Under the pieces are notes generated by a model. It ran no database searches and had not been told where the DNA came from. It worked only from the letters and a program-made list of their open reading frames with translations. From assembly GCA_023396225.1 (NCBI GenBank), contig JAEWWT010000024.1, positions 186,001-250,000 on the forward strand: DNA of 64,000 nt, written 5' to 3'. The position numbers and the translations under genes are program-made. Positions 1 through 8,245 of this stretch are shown here, piece after piece. Source of the stretch: Bacillota bacterium. Its GTDB lineage: Bacteria; Bacillota; Clostridia; Oscillospirales; Ruminococcaceae. Every line of letters begins with the position of its first letter. The stretch's first letter is position 1.

Positions 1-2418
1 GATATTCAGCCGCTCCTTAATCAGGGCGCTAAGCGTGAAGATATTGCTGCTTCAATTTTCCAGGCTGTTGTAGATCAGACAGTTTCTGGTCTTGCACAGG
101 GCAGAACAATTGAAGGGAAAGTTCTTTTCCTTGGAGGTCCTCTTTCATTCCAGAAGGGACTTAGACATGCATTTGTCCGTTCACTCGGACTTTCTAAAGA
201 AAATGCTGTATTCCCTGATGATGCCCCTTGCTTTATGGCATTTGGATGTGCTTTATATGCAATGGATAACTCAGATGAATTTGATCTTTCAGAAGTAACT
301 GAAATTTTGAAAAATGCAACAATGAATGATGATATAATAACAGGGGAACGTTTATTCAACTCAAAGGAAGAGTATTATTCTTTCGTTGAAAGACATAAAA
401 AGTGTGATCTTAAATATGAGCAGATTGAAACATATACTGGTGATGCATATCTCGGAATAGATGCAGGCTCAACAACTACAAAGCTTGTACTTATCACTCC
501 GGAAGGAAATCTTTTGTATCAGCACTATGCTTCAAATAAAGGTCAGCCTCTCGATGTAATCGTTAAGCAGCTCGCAGAAATTTACAAGCTTGCTGGCGAC
601 AGAATAAATATTAAGTCATCAGCTGTAACAGGCTATGGCGAGGATCTTATACAAGCCGGCCTTGGCGTTGACTCAGGTATAGTTGAAACAGTTGCTCACT
701 ATAAGGCTGCATCTTTCTTCAAGCCTGACGTTGATTTCATTATAGACATTGGCGGTCAGGATATTAAATGCTTTAAAATAAAGAATGGTGCGATTGACAG
801 TATCATGCTGAATGAAGCTTGCTCATCAGGATGTGGTTCTTTCATTCAGACATTTGCACTTGCAATGGGTTATGATATAGCAGATTTTGCACAGCTTGGA
901 TTGTTTGCTGAAAGACCTGTTGACCTTGGCTCACGTTGTACAGTATTCATGAACAGCTCCGTTAAGCAGGCTCAGAAGGATGGTGCTTCTGTTGAGGATA
1001 TTTCCGCAGGTTTGTCCTCTTCAATTATCAAGAATGCAATTTATAAGGTTATCAGAGCTAAATCTATTGATGAGCTTGGTAAGAATATTGTTGTTCAGGG
1101 AGGTACATTCCTTAATGACGCTGTTCTCCGTTCATTTGAAATGGAAATGGGAAGAAATGTTGTCCGTCCTGCAATTGCAGGCCTGATGGGTGCTTTTGGT
1201 GCGGCTCTTTATGCTAAGGAACACTGCAAAGGCAAGTCAAACCTTATTGATGCAGAGCTTGTAGCTGATTTTTCATATTCATCACGCCAGACTCATTGTA
1301 AAGGCTGTACAGCAAACTGTAGTCTTACAGTTATCACATTCGGCGACGGTCATAAGTTCATAAGCGGAAACAGATGTGAACGTGGTGCTGGTAAGGCAAA
1401 GAACAATGACATTCCTAACATGTATGAATATAAGTACGAAAGACTTCTTTCAGTTGCTGATGAGAAGCCTGCAAATCCAATTGCAAAGGTAGGAATTCCT
1501 GTTGCTCTCGGATATTATGAACAGCTTCCTTTCTGGCATAAACTTCTGACAGAGCTTGGATTTGAGGTTGTAATTTCAGAGGAAAGCTCACGTGATATCT
1601 ACTATAAGGGACAGCATACAATTCCATCAGATACTGTTTGCTACCCTGCAAAGCTTGCACATGGACATATTATAAGCTTGCTTGAAAAGGGTGTTGATTT
1701 CATTTACTACCCTTGTCAAACATATAACCTTGATGAGGGTGAAAGCGATAACCATTACAATTGTCCTGTTGTTGCTTATTATCCTGAACTTCTAAAGGCA
1801 AACATTTCAGAGCTTAATGATGATAATTTCATTAATCCATATATAGACATGAACCTTAATAAGCACTGTATTTCTGTTATTACAAAGTCTCTTTCAAAAT
1901 ATAATATCAAGAGGAAAGATGTAGCTTCAGCACTTGAAAAAGCTCGTGAAGCACTCCAGTCATTTCAGGATGACGTTATTGCAAAGGGCGAGGATATCAT
2001 AAAATATGCACGTCTGCAGAATATTCCTATCATTGTTATTGCAGGCCGTCCATATCACATTGACCCTGAAATTAACCATGGTATTCATAAGCTTATAACC
2101 TCTTTAGGTCTTGCTGTTATAACAGAAGACAGTATTGCTAATCTCGGACATACTCCGGAACTTACAGTACTTAATCAGTGGACATATCATTCAAGGCTTT
2201 ACAGAGCTGCTCAGTATGTTACAACACAGAAGGATATGCAGCTTGTTCAGCTTGTATCATTCGGCTGTGGTATTGACGCTATCACAACAGACGAAGTTCG
2301 CTCAATACTTGAATCAAATGGAAAGCTTTATACACAGCTTAAAATAGATGAGATAAACAACCTTGGCGCTGCAAAAATCCGTCTGAGAAGCCTTGTTGCA
2401 GCAATGTCTGAAAAGTAA
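1..2418 (+). CDS. 2-hydroxyacyl-CoA dehydratase activase-type protein (BcrAD/BadFG family), 5' end missing
   Basis: The reading frame is open from base 1, so the gene starts left of the window; the first in-window ATG (235) is internal. The visible protein is about 805 residues. The first ~100 residues are the tail of one BadF/BadG/BcrA/BcrD ATPase (ASKHA) domain. A second complete copy begins near residue 150 with the phosphate-binding GIDAGSTTTK and carries ACSSGCGSF, where Cys ligates the [4Fe-4S] cluster shared by activase dimers. A Cys-rich CKGCTANC segment near residue 435 leads into a DUF2229-like dehydratase-related domain. Family knowledge: such activases use ATP to inject one electron into a 2-hydroxyacyl-CoA dehydratase. 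The partner lies 42 bp downstream in the same operon. The substrate is not readable from sequence, and these large tandem-domain versions are largely uncharacterised. Confidence 0.85.
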   Translation, partial: DIQPLLNQGAKREDIAASIFQAVVDQTVSGLAQGRTIEGKVLFLGGPLSFQKGLRHAFVRSLGLSKENAVFPDDAPCFMAFGCALYAMDNSDEFDLSEVTEILKNATMNDDIITGERLFNSKEEYYSFVERHKKCDLKYEQIETYTGDAYLGIDAGSTTTKLVLITPEGNLLYQHYASNKGQPLDVIVKQLAEIYKLAGDRINIKSSAVTGYGEDLIQAGLGVDSGIVETVAHYKAASFFKPDVDFIIDIGGQDIKCFKIKNGAIDSIMLNEACSSGCGSFIQTFALAMGYDIADFAQLGLFAERPVDLGSRCTVFMNSSVKQAQKDGASVEDISAGLSSSIIKNAIYKVIRAKSIDELGKNIVVQGGTFLNDAVLRSFEMEMGRNVVRPAIAGLMGAFGAALYAKEHCKGKSNLIDAELVADFSYSSRQTHCKGCTANCSLTVITFGDGHKFISGNRCERGAGKAKNNDIPNMYEYKYERLLSVADEKPANPIAKVGIPVALGYYEQLPFWHKLLTELGFEVVISEESSRDIYYKGQHTIPSDTVCYPAKLAHGHIISLLEKGVDFIYYPCQTYNLDEGESDNHYNCPVVAYYPELLKANISELNDDNFINPYIDMNLNKHCISVITKSLSKYNIKRKDVASALEKAREALQSFQDDVIAKGEDIIKYARLQNIPIIVIAGRPYHIDPEINHGIHKLITSLGLAVITEDSIANLGHTPELTVLNQWTYHSRLYRAAQYVTTQKDMQLVQLVSFGCGIDAITTDEVRSILESNGKLYTQLKIDEINNLGAAKIRLRSLVAAMSEK

Positions 2419-2460
2419 ACTTGCGGATCCGTTTAAGAAATTATACCGGAGGAACAAAAA

Positions 2461-3684
2461 TTGTCTAATGCAAAATTTACCCCTGAAATGAAGAATACGC
2501 ATACCATACTTATTCCTGATATGCTGCCTATTCATTTCGGATTGATAATGGAGATATTCCGTCAGAGTGGATATAAAATGGAGCTCCTCAGAACGGCTAC
2601 CAGAAATGTTGTAGACGAAGGTCTTAAAAATGTTCACAACGATACATGTTATCCTGCATTGCTTGTTATCGGTCAGTTTATAGATGCCATTAAAAGCGGA
2701 AAGTATGACCCTGACAAGACAGCATTGCTTATATCCCAGACGGGCGGTGGGTGCAGAGCGTCGAACTATATACATCTGCTCCGAAAGGCACTTGATAAGG
2801 ATTATCCGCAGATTCCTGTCCTTTCAATCAATTTCAGCGGTCTTGAAAAGGACAGCGGGTTTAAAATAACCGCAGGTATGTTTTACAGAATGCTTTATTC
2901 TGTATTGTACGGCGATATATTAATGTCGCTCTATAATCAGACACGGGCATATGAAGTAAACAAAGGTGATGCTGAAAAGGTTCTGATTGAATGGCAGAAT
3001 AAAATTGCAGAGTCATTCAAGAATAAAACTTTTACTAAGACAAAGAAATATTACAAGGAAATTCTTAACGATTTTGCCGGTGTAAAGGTTAAAAAGGAAA
3101 GTAAAATCAGGGTTGGTATTGTTGGGGAGATATATGTTAAATATTCTCCGCTTGCAAACAACCACCTTGAAGATTTCCTTATTGAGGAAGGCTGTGAGCC
3201 TGTTGTTCCTGCATTTCTTGATTTCTGTCTGTACTGTGCAGTAAACAATGTCATAGACGGAAAGCTTTACAATTTTGCTAATACCCATACAGCAGTGTTC
3301 AATATTGCGTATAAATATATTTATGGCAAGCAGCGTGAAATGATAAAGATTATGAAGGAAGACGGCAGATTTGATGCTCCTCATGATTTTGAAGAACTCC
3401 GTCATAATGCTGATAAATATTTTCATCAAGGTGTTAAAATGGGTGAAGGGTGGCTTATCCCTGCTGAGATGGCGGCACTTGCTCAGAGTGGAACAAAGAA
3501 TATTATTTGCACACAACCATTCGGATGTCTGCCTAACCATATTGTTGCGAAAGGCGTGTCAAGAGTAATAAAGCAGGCTTTCCCTGATGCAAATATCACA
3601 GCTGTTGACTATGACCCAGGTGCAACTAGGGTGAATCAGGAAAACAGAATTAAATTGATGCTTGCAAATGCAAGAAAGAAATAA
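2461..3684 (+). CDS. 2-hydroxyacyl-CoA dehydratase-like (HgdB/DUF2229-related) protein
   Basis: This 407-residue protein starts at TTG 2461, eight bases after a clear GGAGG. It resembles the 2-hydroxyglutaryl-CoA dehydratase D-component/CoA-reductase fold. Cysteines that could ligate an Fe-S cluster occur in NDTCYPALL (~residue 60), QTGGGCR (~95), FCLYCAV (~257) and QPFGCLPNH (~350). It follows the tandem activase by 42 bp and ends at a strong terminator, so the two form one transcription unit and probably one ATP-driven electron-transfer complex. The actual substrate is unknown. Many gut Clostridia carry this pair without an amino-acid fermentation cluster nearby, as here. Confidence 0.8.
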   Translation: MSNAKFTPEMKNTHTILIPDMLPIHFGLIMEIFRQSGYKMELLRTATRNVVDEGLKNVHNDTCYPALLVIGQFIDAIKSGKYDPDKTALLISQTGGGCRASNYIHLLRKALDKDYPQIPVLSINFSGLEKDSGFKITAGMFYRMLYSVLYGDILMSLYNQTRAYEVNKGDAEKVLIEWQNKIAESFKNKTFTKTKKYYKEILNDFAGVKVKKESKIRVGIVGEIYVKYSPLANNHLEDFLIEEGCEPVVPAFLDFCLYCAVNNVIDGKLYNFANTHTAVFNIAYKYIYGKQREMIKIMKEDGRFDAPHDFEELRHNADKYFHQGVKMGEGWLIPAEMAALAQSGTKNIICTQPFGCLPNHIVAKGVSRVIKQAFPDANITAVDYDPGATRVNQENRIKLMLANARKK

Positions 3685-3729
3685 AAATTCTCACTAAGAT
3701 TATAATATAATCTTAGTGAGAATTTTTGT
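3683..3729. terminator. Bidirectional intrinsic terminator
   Basis: A perfect ~21-bp A/T-closed hairpin (core CTCACTAAGATTAT / ATAATCTTAGTGAG, 3-nt loop) overlaps the stop codon of the dehydratase-like gene and is followed by a T-run. It serves the + operon and probably also the converging ABC operon. Confidence 0.9.
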
Positions 3730-3764
3730 ATATTAGTAAAATTGTTCTACTCTAAATATTTTTA

Positions 3765-4037
3765 TTAAAATCCCTTTTCATCATTAAGATTTTCATCTAT
3801 CTGTTTGCGGGATTCCTCTATTGCCTTTTTATCAATAAGGATTTGTTTTTGCTTTTTTATGTTCAGAAGTCCAAGTGAGATGATAGCAAGTCCTATTCCA
3901 GTCATAATTATCATTGTATCAAAACTGATTCCAGCCCTTTCCCTGTATGCCCAAAGCAGGATAAGGGCGAGTATAGATACAGAACTTATAACATTTGGAT
4001 AGCTGAATAAATATTTTTTTGATTTGAATCTGGACAT
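3765..4037 (-). CDS. Small two-helix membrane protein of the ABC exporter operon
   Basis: A 90-residue protein with two hydrophobic segments (about residues 15-30 and 40-57), a basic N-terminus and a charged coiled C-terminal tail (about 60-90). I do not recognise a family. It starts at ATG 4037 behind GAGGA, 13 bases after the permease stop, so it is the third gene of the exporter operon and may be an accessory membrane subunit. That role is inferred from position only. Confidence 0.65.
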   Translation of the reverse strand: MSRFKSKKYLFSYPNVISSVSILALILLWAYRERAGISFDTMIIMTGIGLAIISLGLLNIKKQKQILIDKKAIEESRKQIDENLNDEKGF

Positions 4038-4050
4038 ATTATTTTAATCC

Positions 4051-5400
4051 TCACTCCTGATTTGCAGTTGTATGCTTTCCGTTTTTCTTTAATTCAAACT
4101 TCATTGTGAAGATAAGATCAGTTGTAAACATTCTTACCGCAAAGGACATACATACAATGAGTATAACAATCTGATAACCGAATCCTAGCCAGAACTGTCC
4201 GAAATGTCCCATGGACAGATTTGTTACGGCTGTGTAGCTGTGTGTAAATGGAATCAGATATAGTATAACCTTAATAGGAGTTGAAATTGTATTTATGTCT
4301 GAATAAATTGTTGCGAAGAATGGAATAAGTGTAAGCATCATAAGCGGCATTACAAGAGTTTGTACAGATTTTACATCAGTAGCCATTGCACCGAGAATAA
4401 GAGCAAGCGAAAGGCCGATAGCAATTGAAACGAACATCTGAAGACCTATAAGAAGAACGCTCTGCATTGAAATTGTAAGGCCAAGTTCGTTCATTGCAGC
4501 TCCGATATTAGTCATATCAGGAGCCGCAGAAGCAGCACTTCCTGCTGATTGAGTAATCTCAGTAAGTGCACCGCCGGTCATTCCTGTGATGTAGAAAATA
4601 AATCCGATCATCATTACGCCTGCATTTAAAAGAGCCACAATAAGTGCAGCAACCATTTTGGCAGAAAGAACAGTTAAACGGCTCACAGGAGTTGAAAGCA
4701 AAGTTTCAAGAGTTTTATCAATCTTTTCTGTTGAAATTGCAGTCATAATCATCTGTGAAGCCATGAGTAACAGGAAGAAAATAACGAAAGGAATAATCAT
4801 TGACTGAGCCATTGTAACTGCAGATAAAGCTGAAGGTGATATCTGAGCCATTTTTTCACCTACAACAGTGTATTCAACAAGCTCAATCGGATTATTGATT
4901 CTGTCAATCTGACTCTGATTAGCAGATAGTTTATTTTTAAGAATACTGTCAGAGATTACTTTGCTGATATTTTCAACAGAGTCAGCAGATGACATTCCTG
5001 AGATAGAAGAGAAAACTCCGCCGCCACTGTACTTACCTACTAAAATAAGGGATGCAGCTTTGTCCCCAGTATTTACTTGATTTGAAAATCCCTGTGGAAT
5101 GATAATAACGCTTTTAGCATCAGTTTTTGCAAGCTCTGCTGCATAATCGTCACTTTGGATATTAATCATATTTATTGTAAGTGCTTCATCCTTGCCAAGC
5201 TCTTTAAGTATTGATTTTGAGAAATCAGTATTATCCTGATCACAGATATTGATGGTTGAAGTATCCATTGATTCTTCCATTCCATTTCCCATTACCTGAC
5301 CCAGAATAACAAAAAGAACCAGTGTAAAGACCATGCCAAAGATAGTCTGGAATGTCAGCAGCTCTCGCATTTCTTTCTTTAACAGATTACCGAACTTCAT
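4051..5400 (-). CDS. ABC-2 type exporter permease (NatB-like)
   Basis: 449 residues. An N-terminal membrane helix (about residues 15-37) is followed by a large extracytoplasmic domain (about 45-200) and then a cluster of five or six helices, the NatB/YhaP-type ABC-2 layout. The start overlaps the 3' end of the ATPase gene by 14 bases, so translation is probably coupled. With the ATPase it should form an ATP-driven exporter. NatAB homologues extrude Na+ and others export peptides or drugs; the substrate cannot be decided here. Confidence 0.8.
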   Translation of the reverse strand: MKFGNLLKKEMRELLTFQTIFGMVFTLVLFVILGQVMGNGMEESMDTSTINICDQDNTDFSKSILKELGKDEALTINMINIQSDDYAAELAKTDAKSVIIIPQGFSNQVNTGDKAASLILVGKYSGGGVFSSISGMSSADSVENISKVISDSILKNKLSANQSQIDRINNPIELVEYTVVGEKMAQISPSALSAVTMAQSMIIPFVIFFLLLMASQMIMTAISTEKIDKTLETLLSTPVSRLTVLSAKMVAALIVALLNAGVMMIGFIFYITGMTGGALTEITQSAGSAASAAPDMTNIGAAMNELGLTISMQSVLLIGLQMFVSIAIGLSLALILGAMATDVKSVQTLVMPLMMLTLIPFFATIYSDINTISTPIKVILYLIPFTHSYTAVTNLSMGHFGQFWLGFGYQIVILIVCMSFAVRMFTTDLIFTMKFELKKNGKHTTANQE

Positions 5401-6136
5401 TATTCTTTACCACCTTTTCAAAAACTTCTTCAAGGTTACGAGCCTCATATTTTTCTTTTAGCTCGTCAATTTTTCCGACAGCAATAAGCTTTCCTTGTGT
5501 AATAATTCCTACTCTGTCAGAAACGTATTCAATTTCAAGCATATTGTGGGATGAGAGAAGGAAAGACATATTCTGATCCTTTGCAAGCTGCTTTATCATC
5601 TTTCTGATTTCAAGTGCGTTGATTACATCAAGACCTGAAGTAGGTTCATCGAGAATTGCAAGCTTAGGGCTTGTCATAACAGCACGTGCAAGGAGAAGCT
5701 TTCTGATCATACCTCTTGAGTAGTTATTTATCTTGTCGTTAAGTCTATCACCAAGTCCGCAGATTGTTTTTGCACGGTTAATGTATATCTCAGATTCTTC
5801 CTTATTCTTTGCAAACAGACCTGCCATAAAATCAAGATAATTGTTTCCGGTCATAGTCTTATATGCGCCCGCTTCATCAGGTAGATATGTAATATTTTCT
5901 CTTACCTTTTCAGGTGCTTTTAAAATACTGTGTCCAGCAACAATTGCATCTCCTGATGTTGGTTTAATAAGTGTAGAAATCATACGGATCGTAGTGGTTT
6001 TTCCTGCGCCGTTAGGACCGATAAGAGCAAAAATTTCTCCTTCATTTACATCAAAAGAAACATTGTCTGCAGCAAAAACTTCTTTTTTAGGGTATTTTTT
6101 TGACAGTTCACAGACTTCAAGAACTTTTCCCATTTT
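5387..6136 (-). CDS. ABC exporter ATP-binding protein (NatA-like)
   Basis: About 249 residues from the preferred start. Walker A GPNGAGKTT, signature NYSRGM (variant of LSGGQ), Walker B LAILDEPTSG and the switch His in SSHNM are present. An in-frame ATG at 6148 sits directly against the AGAAAGGA ribosome site, whereas ATG 6136 has 11-base spacing and gives the usual MGKVLEV start; the reading frame stays open to an ATG at 6199. It pairs with the downstream permease. A near-consensus promoter and a 10-bp palindrome lie upstream, suggesting ligand-responsive control. Confidence 0.85.
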   Translation of the reverse strand, partial: KMGKVLEVCELSKKYPKKEVFAADNVSFDVNEGEIFALIGPNGAGKTTTIRMISTLIKPTSGDAIVAGHSILKAPEKVRENITYLPDEAGAYKTMTGNNYLDFMAGLFAKNKEESEIYINRAKTICGLGDRLNDKINNYSRGMIRKLLLARAVMTSPKLAILDEPTSGLDVINALEIRKMIKQLAKDQNMSFLLSSHNMLEIEYVSDRVGIITQGKLIAVGKIDELKEKYEARNLEEVFEKVVKNNEVR

Positions 6137-6189
6137 TATGTTCATCCTTTCTGAATTAGGGCTTTTGCAGGTAATACAGGATAGTATTA

Positions 6190-6220
6190 AATAATACAAA
6201 GCTTCTTTCCTTGTATTATT
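6190..6220. promoter_or_regulatory. Palindrome in the leader of the Nat-type ABC operon
   Basis: Perfect 10-bp arms AATAATACAA / TTGTATTATT are separated by 11 bases. The element lies just downstream of the predicted transcription start of the ABC operon, so it may be a repressor operator (GntR/YtrA-like placement) or an RNA hairpin. No regulator gene is adjacent. Confidence 0.5.
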
Positions 6221-6242
6221 GTATTAATAATATCACACAAAC

Positions 6243-6271
6243 ATCATACACCAATATGTATACGTTGTCAA
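6243..6271 (-). promoter_or_regulatory. Sigma-A promoter of the Nat-type ABC operon
   Basis: Reading the minus strand: TTGACA (6271-6266), 17-bp spacer, TATGAT (6248-6243). The -35 box is perfect. Confidence 0.7.
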
Positions 6272-6491
6272 TGTATTATAACACAATATATTACCAACTA
6301 TATAATATTATAATTAGACATATTTGTCAATAGGTTATAGTAATTTACAATAATATATTTCCTAACTAATCAAATAAAGTTTACCATATCTAAAAATTAA
6401 TAAAAAAATCGTATAAGGGTATAATATTTTTTGTAAATACGGTAAAAATTTTATCAGTAAAATGAAATAAATACAAAGGCAGGATACTTAA

Positions 6492-7172
6492 ATGGCACTT
6501 ATTGAAATGAAAAACATATCCAAGCATTATGGCTGTGGAGAAAACAGGGTTGCTGCACTTGATAACATATCCATTACAATTGACAGGGGGGAATTTGTTG
6601 CTATTTCAGGGGCATCAGGTTCAGGAAAGTCGACCCTGATGAATATGATAGGCTGTCTGGATACCCAGTCAGAAGGTGAATATTATCTCGATGGTACAAA
6701 TATAAAGGAAATGTCAGACAACAAGCTTTCTTCTATAAGAAACAGGGAAATAGGTTTTATTTTTCAAGGTTTCAACCTTATCTCAAGCCTTACAGCAGCA
6801 GAGAATGTAGAACTTCCGCTGATATACAGAGGGCTGACCAAACAAACAAGAAAAGAGCTTTCAATGAAAGCTCTTGAAAAAGTATCTTTAAAACACAGAG
6901 TAAGCCATAAGCCGTCTGAAATGTCAGGAGGTCAACAGCAAAGAGTGGCAATAGCAAGAGCTATTGCAGCTGAACCGCCGATAATCCTTGCAGATGAGCC
7001 AACAGGAAACCTTGACAGTCGTTCAGGAAAAGAGGTAATGAGAATACTCTATGATCTGAACAGCCAGGGAAAGACAATAATTCTTATTACCCATGACGAT
7101 AATATTGCCGCAAATGCATTAAGAGTAATTAGAATCTGCGATGGAAGAGTTGAATCTGATGTAAGGAATTAG
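6492..7172 (+). CDS. LolD/MacB-type ABC transporter ATPase without adjacent permease
   Basis: 226 residues with Walker A GASGSGKST, Q-loop FQGFNL, signature MSGGQQQRVAIARA, Walker B ILADEPTGNLD and switch His THDD. These match the FtsE/LolD/MacB class that works with FtsX-like permeases. Start ATG 6492 follows AAGGCAGG. No FtsX/MacB permease is next to it: its stop codon interleaves with that of a convergent flavodoxin gene. It must therefore pair with a permease encoded elsewhere or be a remnant of a larger locus. Confidence 0.85.
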   Translation: MALIEMKNISKHYGCGENRVAALDNISITIDRGEFVAISGASGSGKSTLMNMIGCLDTQSEGEYYLDGTNIKEMSDNKLSSIRNREIGFIFQGFNLISSLTAAENVELPLIYRGLTKQTRKELSMKALEKVSLKHRVSHKPSEMSGGQQQRVAIARAIAAEPPIILADEPTGNLDSRSGKEVMRILYDLNSQGKTIILITHDDNIAANALRVIRICDGRVESDVRN

Positions 7173-7798
7173 TCCATTGTTTCCTTTTTTCTGCGTTCCT
7201 GTTCTTTCTGACGTTCTTCTGCTTCTTTCATACGCATACTCATCTCGTTATTAGCGCTCATTTTCCATTTGCCGTCATTGATATATGCAACAATCTCATC
7301 AAGATCAGATTCAGCAGTATAATCAGCATATCCTTCAATACAGCTTAAAAGCATGATATCCTCGCTGGAACGCTCAGGCTTTTTCTTGATGTACATTTTT
7401 TCTCTTGCAAGAGTGATTTTATCAGTTGGGGATAAACGCTTTTTGTCAATTCCGTATTTGAGGAAAAATATTTTTGCTCTGCCGAAAAGTTCATCAGGAA
7501 GATTTTTCGCTGCAAGAGCCTTGATTACAAAAATGTCATTTTTGTACCAGCATGATACAAAGAAAATAGTCTTTTTAAGCATAATGATATTAAGATTCTT
7601 TTTTATAAATGGCATAATGGCAAGTTTTTCGCTGTATACACCACTTCCGAATACAAGAAGGTCATATGCTGCAAGCATTTCCGGAGTAACTCTTGAAACT
7701 TCACTGATATCTGCATCAATTTTGTTTTTGAGCCAGTTTGCATATTTCGCTGAATGACCGCCCTTAGAAACATATATAATAAGTATTTTTTTCAACAT
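7169..7798 (-). CDS. Flavodoxin-domain protein
   Basis: 209 residues beginning with a flavodoxin-type strand and phosphate loop (IIYVSKGGHSAKYA), similar to the flavodoxin domain of HemG-like and NAD(P)H-oxidoreductase proteins. The usual T/S-x-T-G-N-T loop is changed to SKGGHSA, so FMN binding is probable but not certain. The C-terminal ~40 residues are highly charged and helical. The stop codon overlaps the convergent ATPase stop by two bases. A TATAAT-like -10 lies at 7830-7835. A redox role is likely; the partner is unknown. Confidence 0.7.
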   Translation of the reverse strand: MLKKILIIYVSKGGHSAKYANWLKNKIDADISEVSRVTPEMLAAYDLLVFGSGVYSEKLAIMPFIKKNLNIIMLKKTIFFVSCWYKNDIFVIKALAAKNLPDELFGRAKIFFLKYGIDKKRLSPTDKITLAREKMYIKKKPERSSEDIMLLSCIEGYADYTAESDLDEIVAYINDGKWKMSANNEMSMRMKEAEERQKEQERRKKETMD

Positions 7799-8245
7799 GC
7801 CATCTCCTTTTTATACAAGCATACAATCTATTATATCATAAATTTATTGCTATTTTATTAACGAACGTTTTCGAGCAATTGCAATAATTCAACTTCATAA
7901 CATAAGAAAATTTCACAGTTGCGATTGTGATATATATAAAAGTATATGTATCATTCGCTTAATGAATTTGTAGTAATGGAATAACAGTGATATAATTATA
8001 TCAGTAACAAACAATAATGGTTACATTAAAATAATTAAATATAATCAATTATATACCTCTGTAAAATTTTATTCATTGCTTTTTTGTAAATATTAATATA
8101 TGAGTTTGATTTGTATATTAGTAATATAAAACTGACTAATATGATAATTGCCTGCAACTGAAGACATAATTTAAACTTAAAAGAGTAAGGTTTTGTTTTT
8201 AGGACTTTTTTGCATAGCACAAAACTTAGAAAGGGTGACCATTAA
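7799..8245. other. Upstream region of the [FeFe] hydrogenase gene
   Basis: 447 bases between divergent genes. They contain a good promoter (7968-7996) that would give a ~240-base untranslated leader, a TCACA-n8-TGTGA palindrome at 7913-7930 upstream of it, and an 8-bp inverted repeat ATATTAGT/ACTAATAT at 8115-8142 within the leader. No Rex site of the TTGTGAA-n6-TTCACAA or TTGTTAA-n4-TTAACAA type was found. A 61-codon minus-strand ORF across 8035-8220 is probably spurious. Confidence 0.55.
7968..7996 (+). promoter_or_regulatory. Sigma-A promoter for the [FeFe] hydrogenase
   Basis: TTGTAG (7968-7973), 17-bp spacer, perfect TATAAT (7991-7996). It implies transcription from about 8003 and a leader of roughly 240 bases before the ATG. 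Confidence 0.6.

Larger units (their letters stand above)
6137..6491. other. Divergent intergenic region between two ABC ATPase genes
   Basis: 355 very AT-rich bases. They hold the leftward promoter and palindrome for the Nat-type operon and a weaker rightward promoter (TTAATA 6397-6402, 17 bp, TATAAT 6420-6425) for the stand-alone ATPase. No small ORF or structured RNA was recognised. Confidence 0.6.

Noticed and set aside
1415..1660. Antisense ORFs inside the dehydratase activase and many similar ORFs elsewhere
   Set aside because: They lie on the opposite strand or another frame of well-supported genes, lack ribosome sites and resemble no protein family.
8035..8220. 61-codon minus-strand ORF in the hydrogenase leader
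   Set aside because: Very AT-rich, no ribosome site, antisense to the predicted leader; probably chance.
7800..8245. Rex operator before the hydrogenase
   Set aside because: No match to TTGTGAA-n6-TTCACAA or TTGTTAA-n4-TTAACAA; the only palindrome has the half-sites in the opposite order (TCACA...TGTGA).
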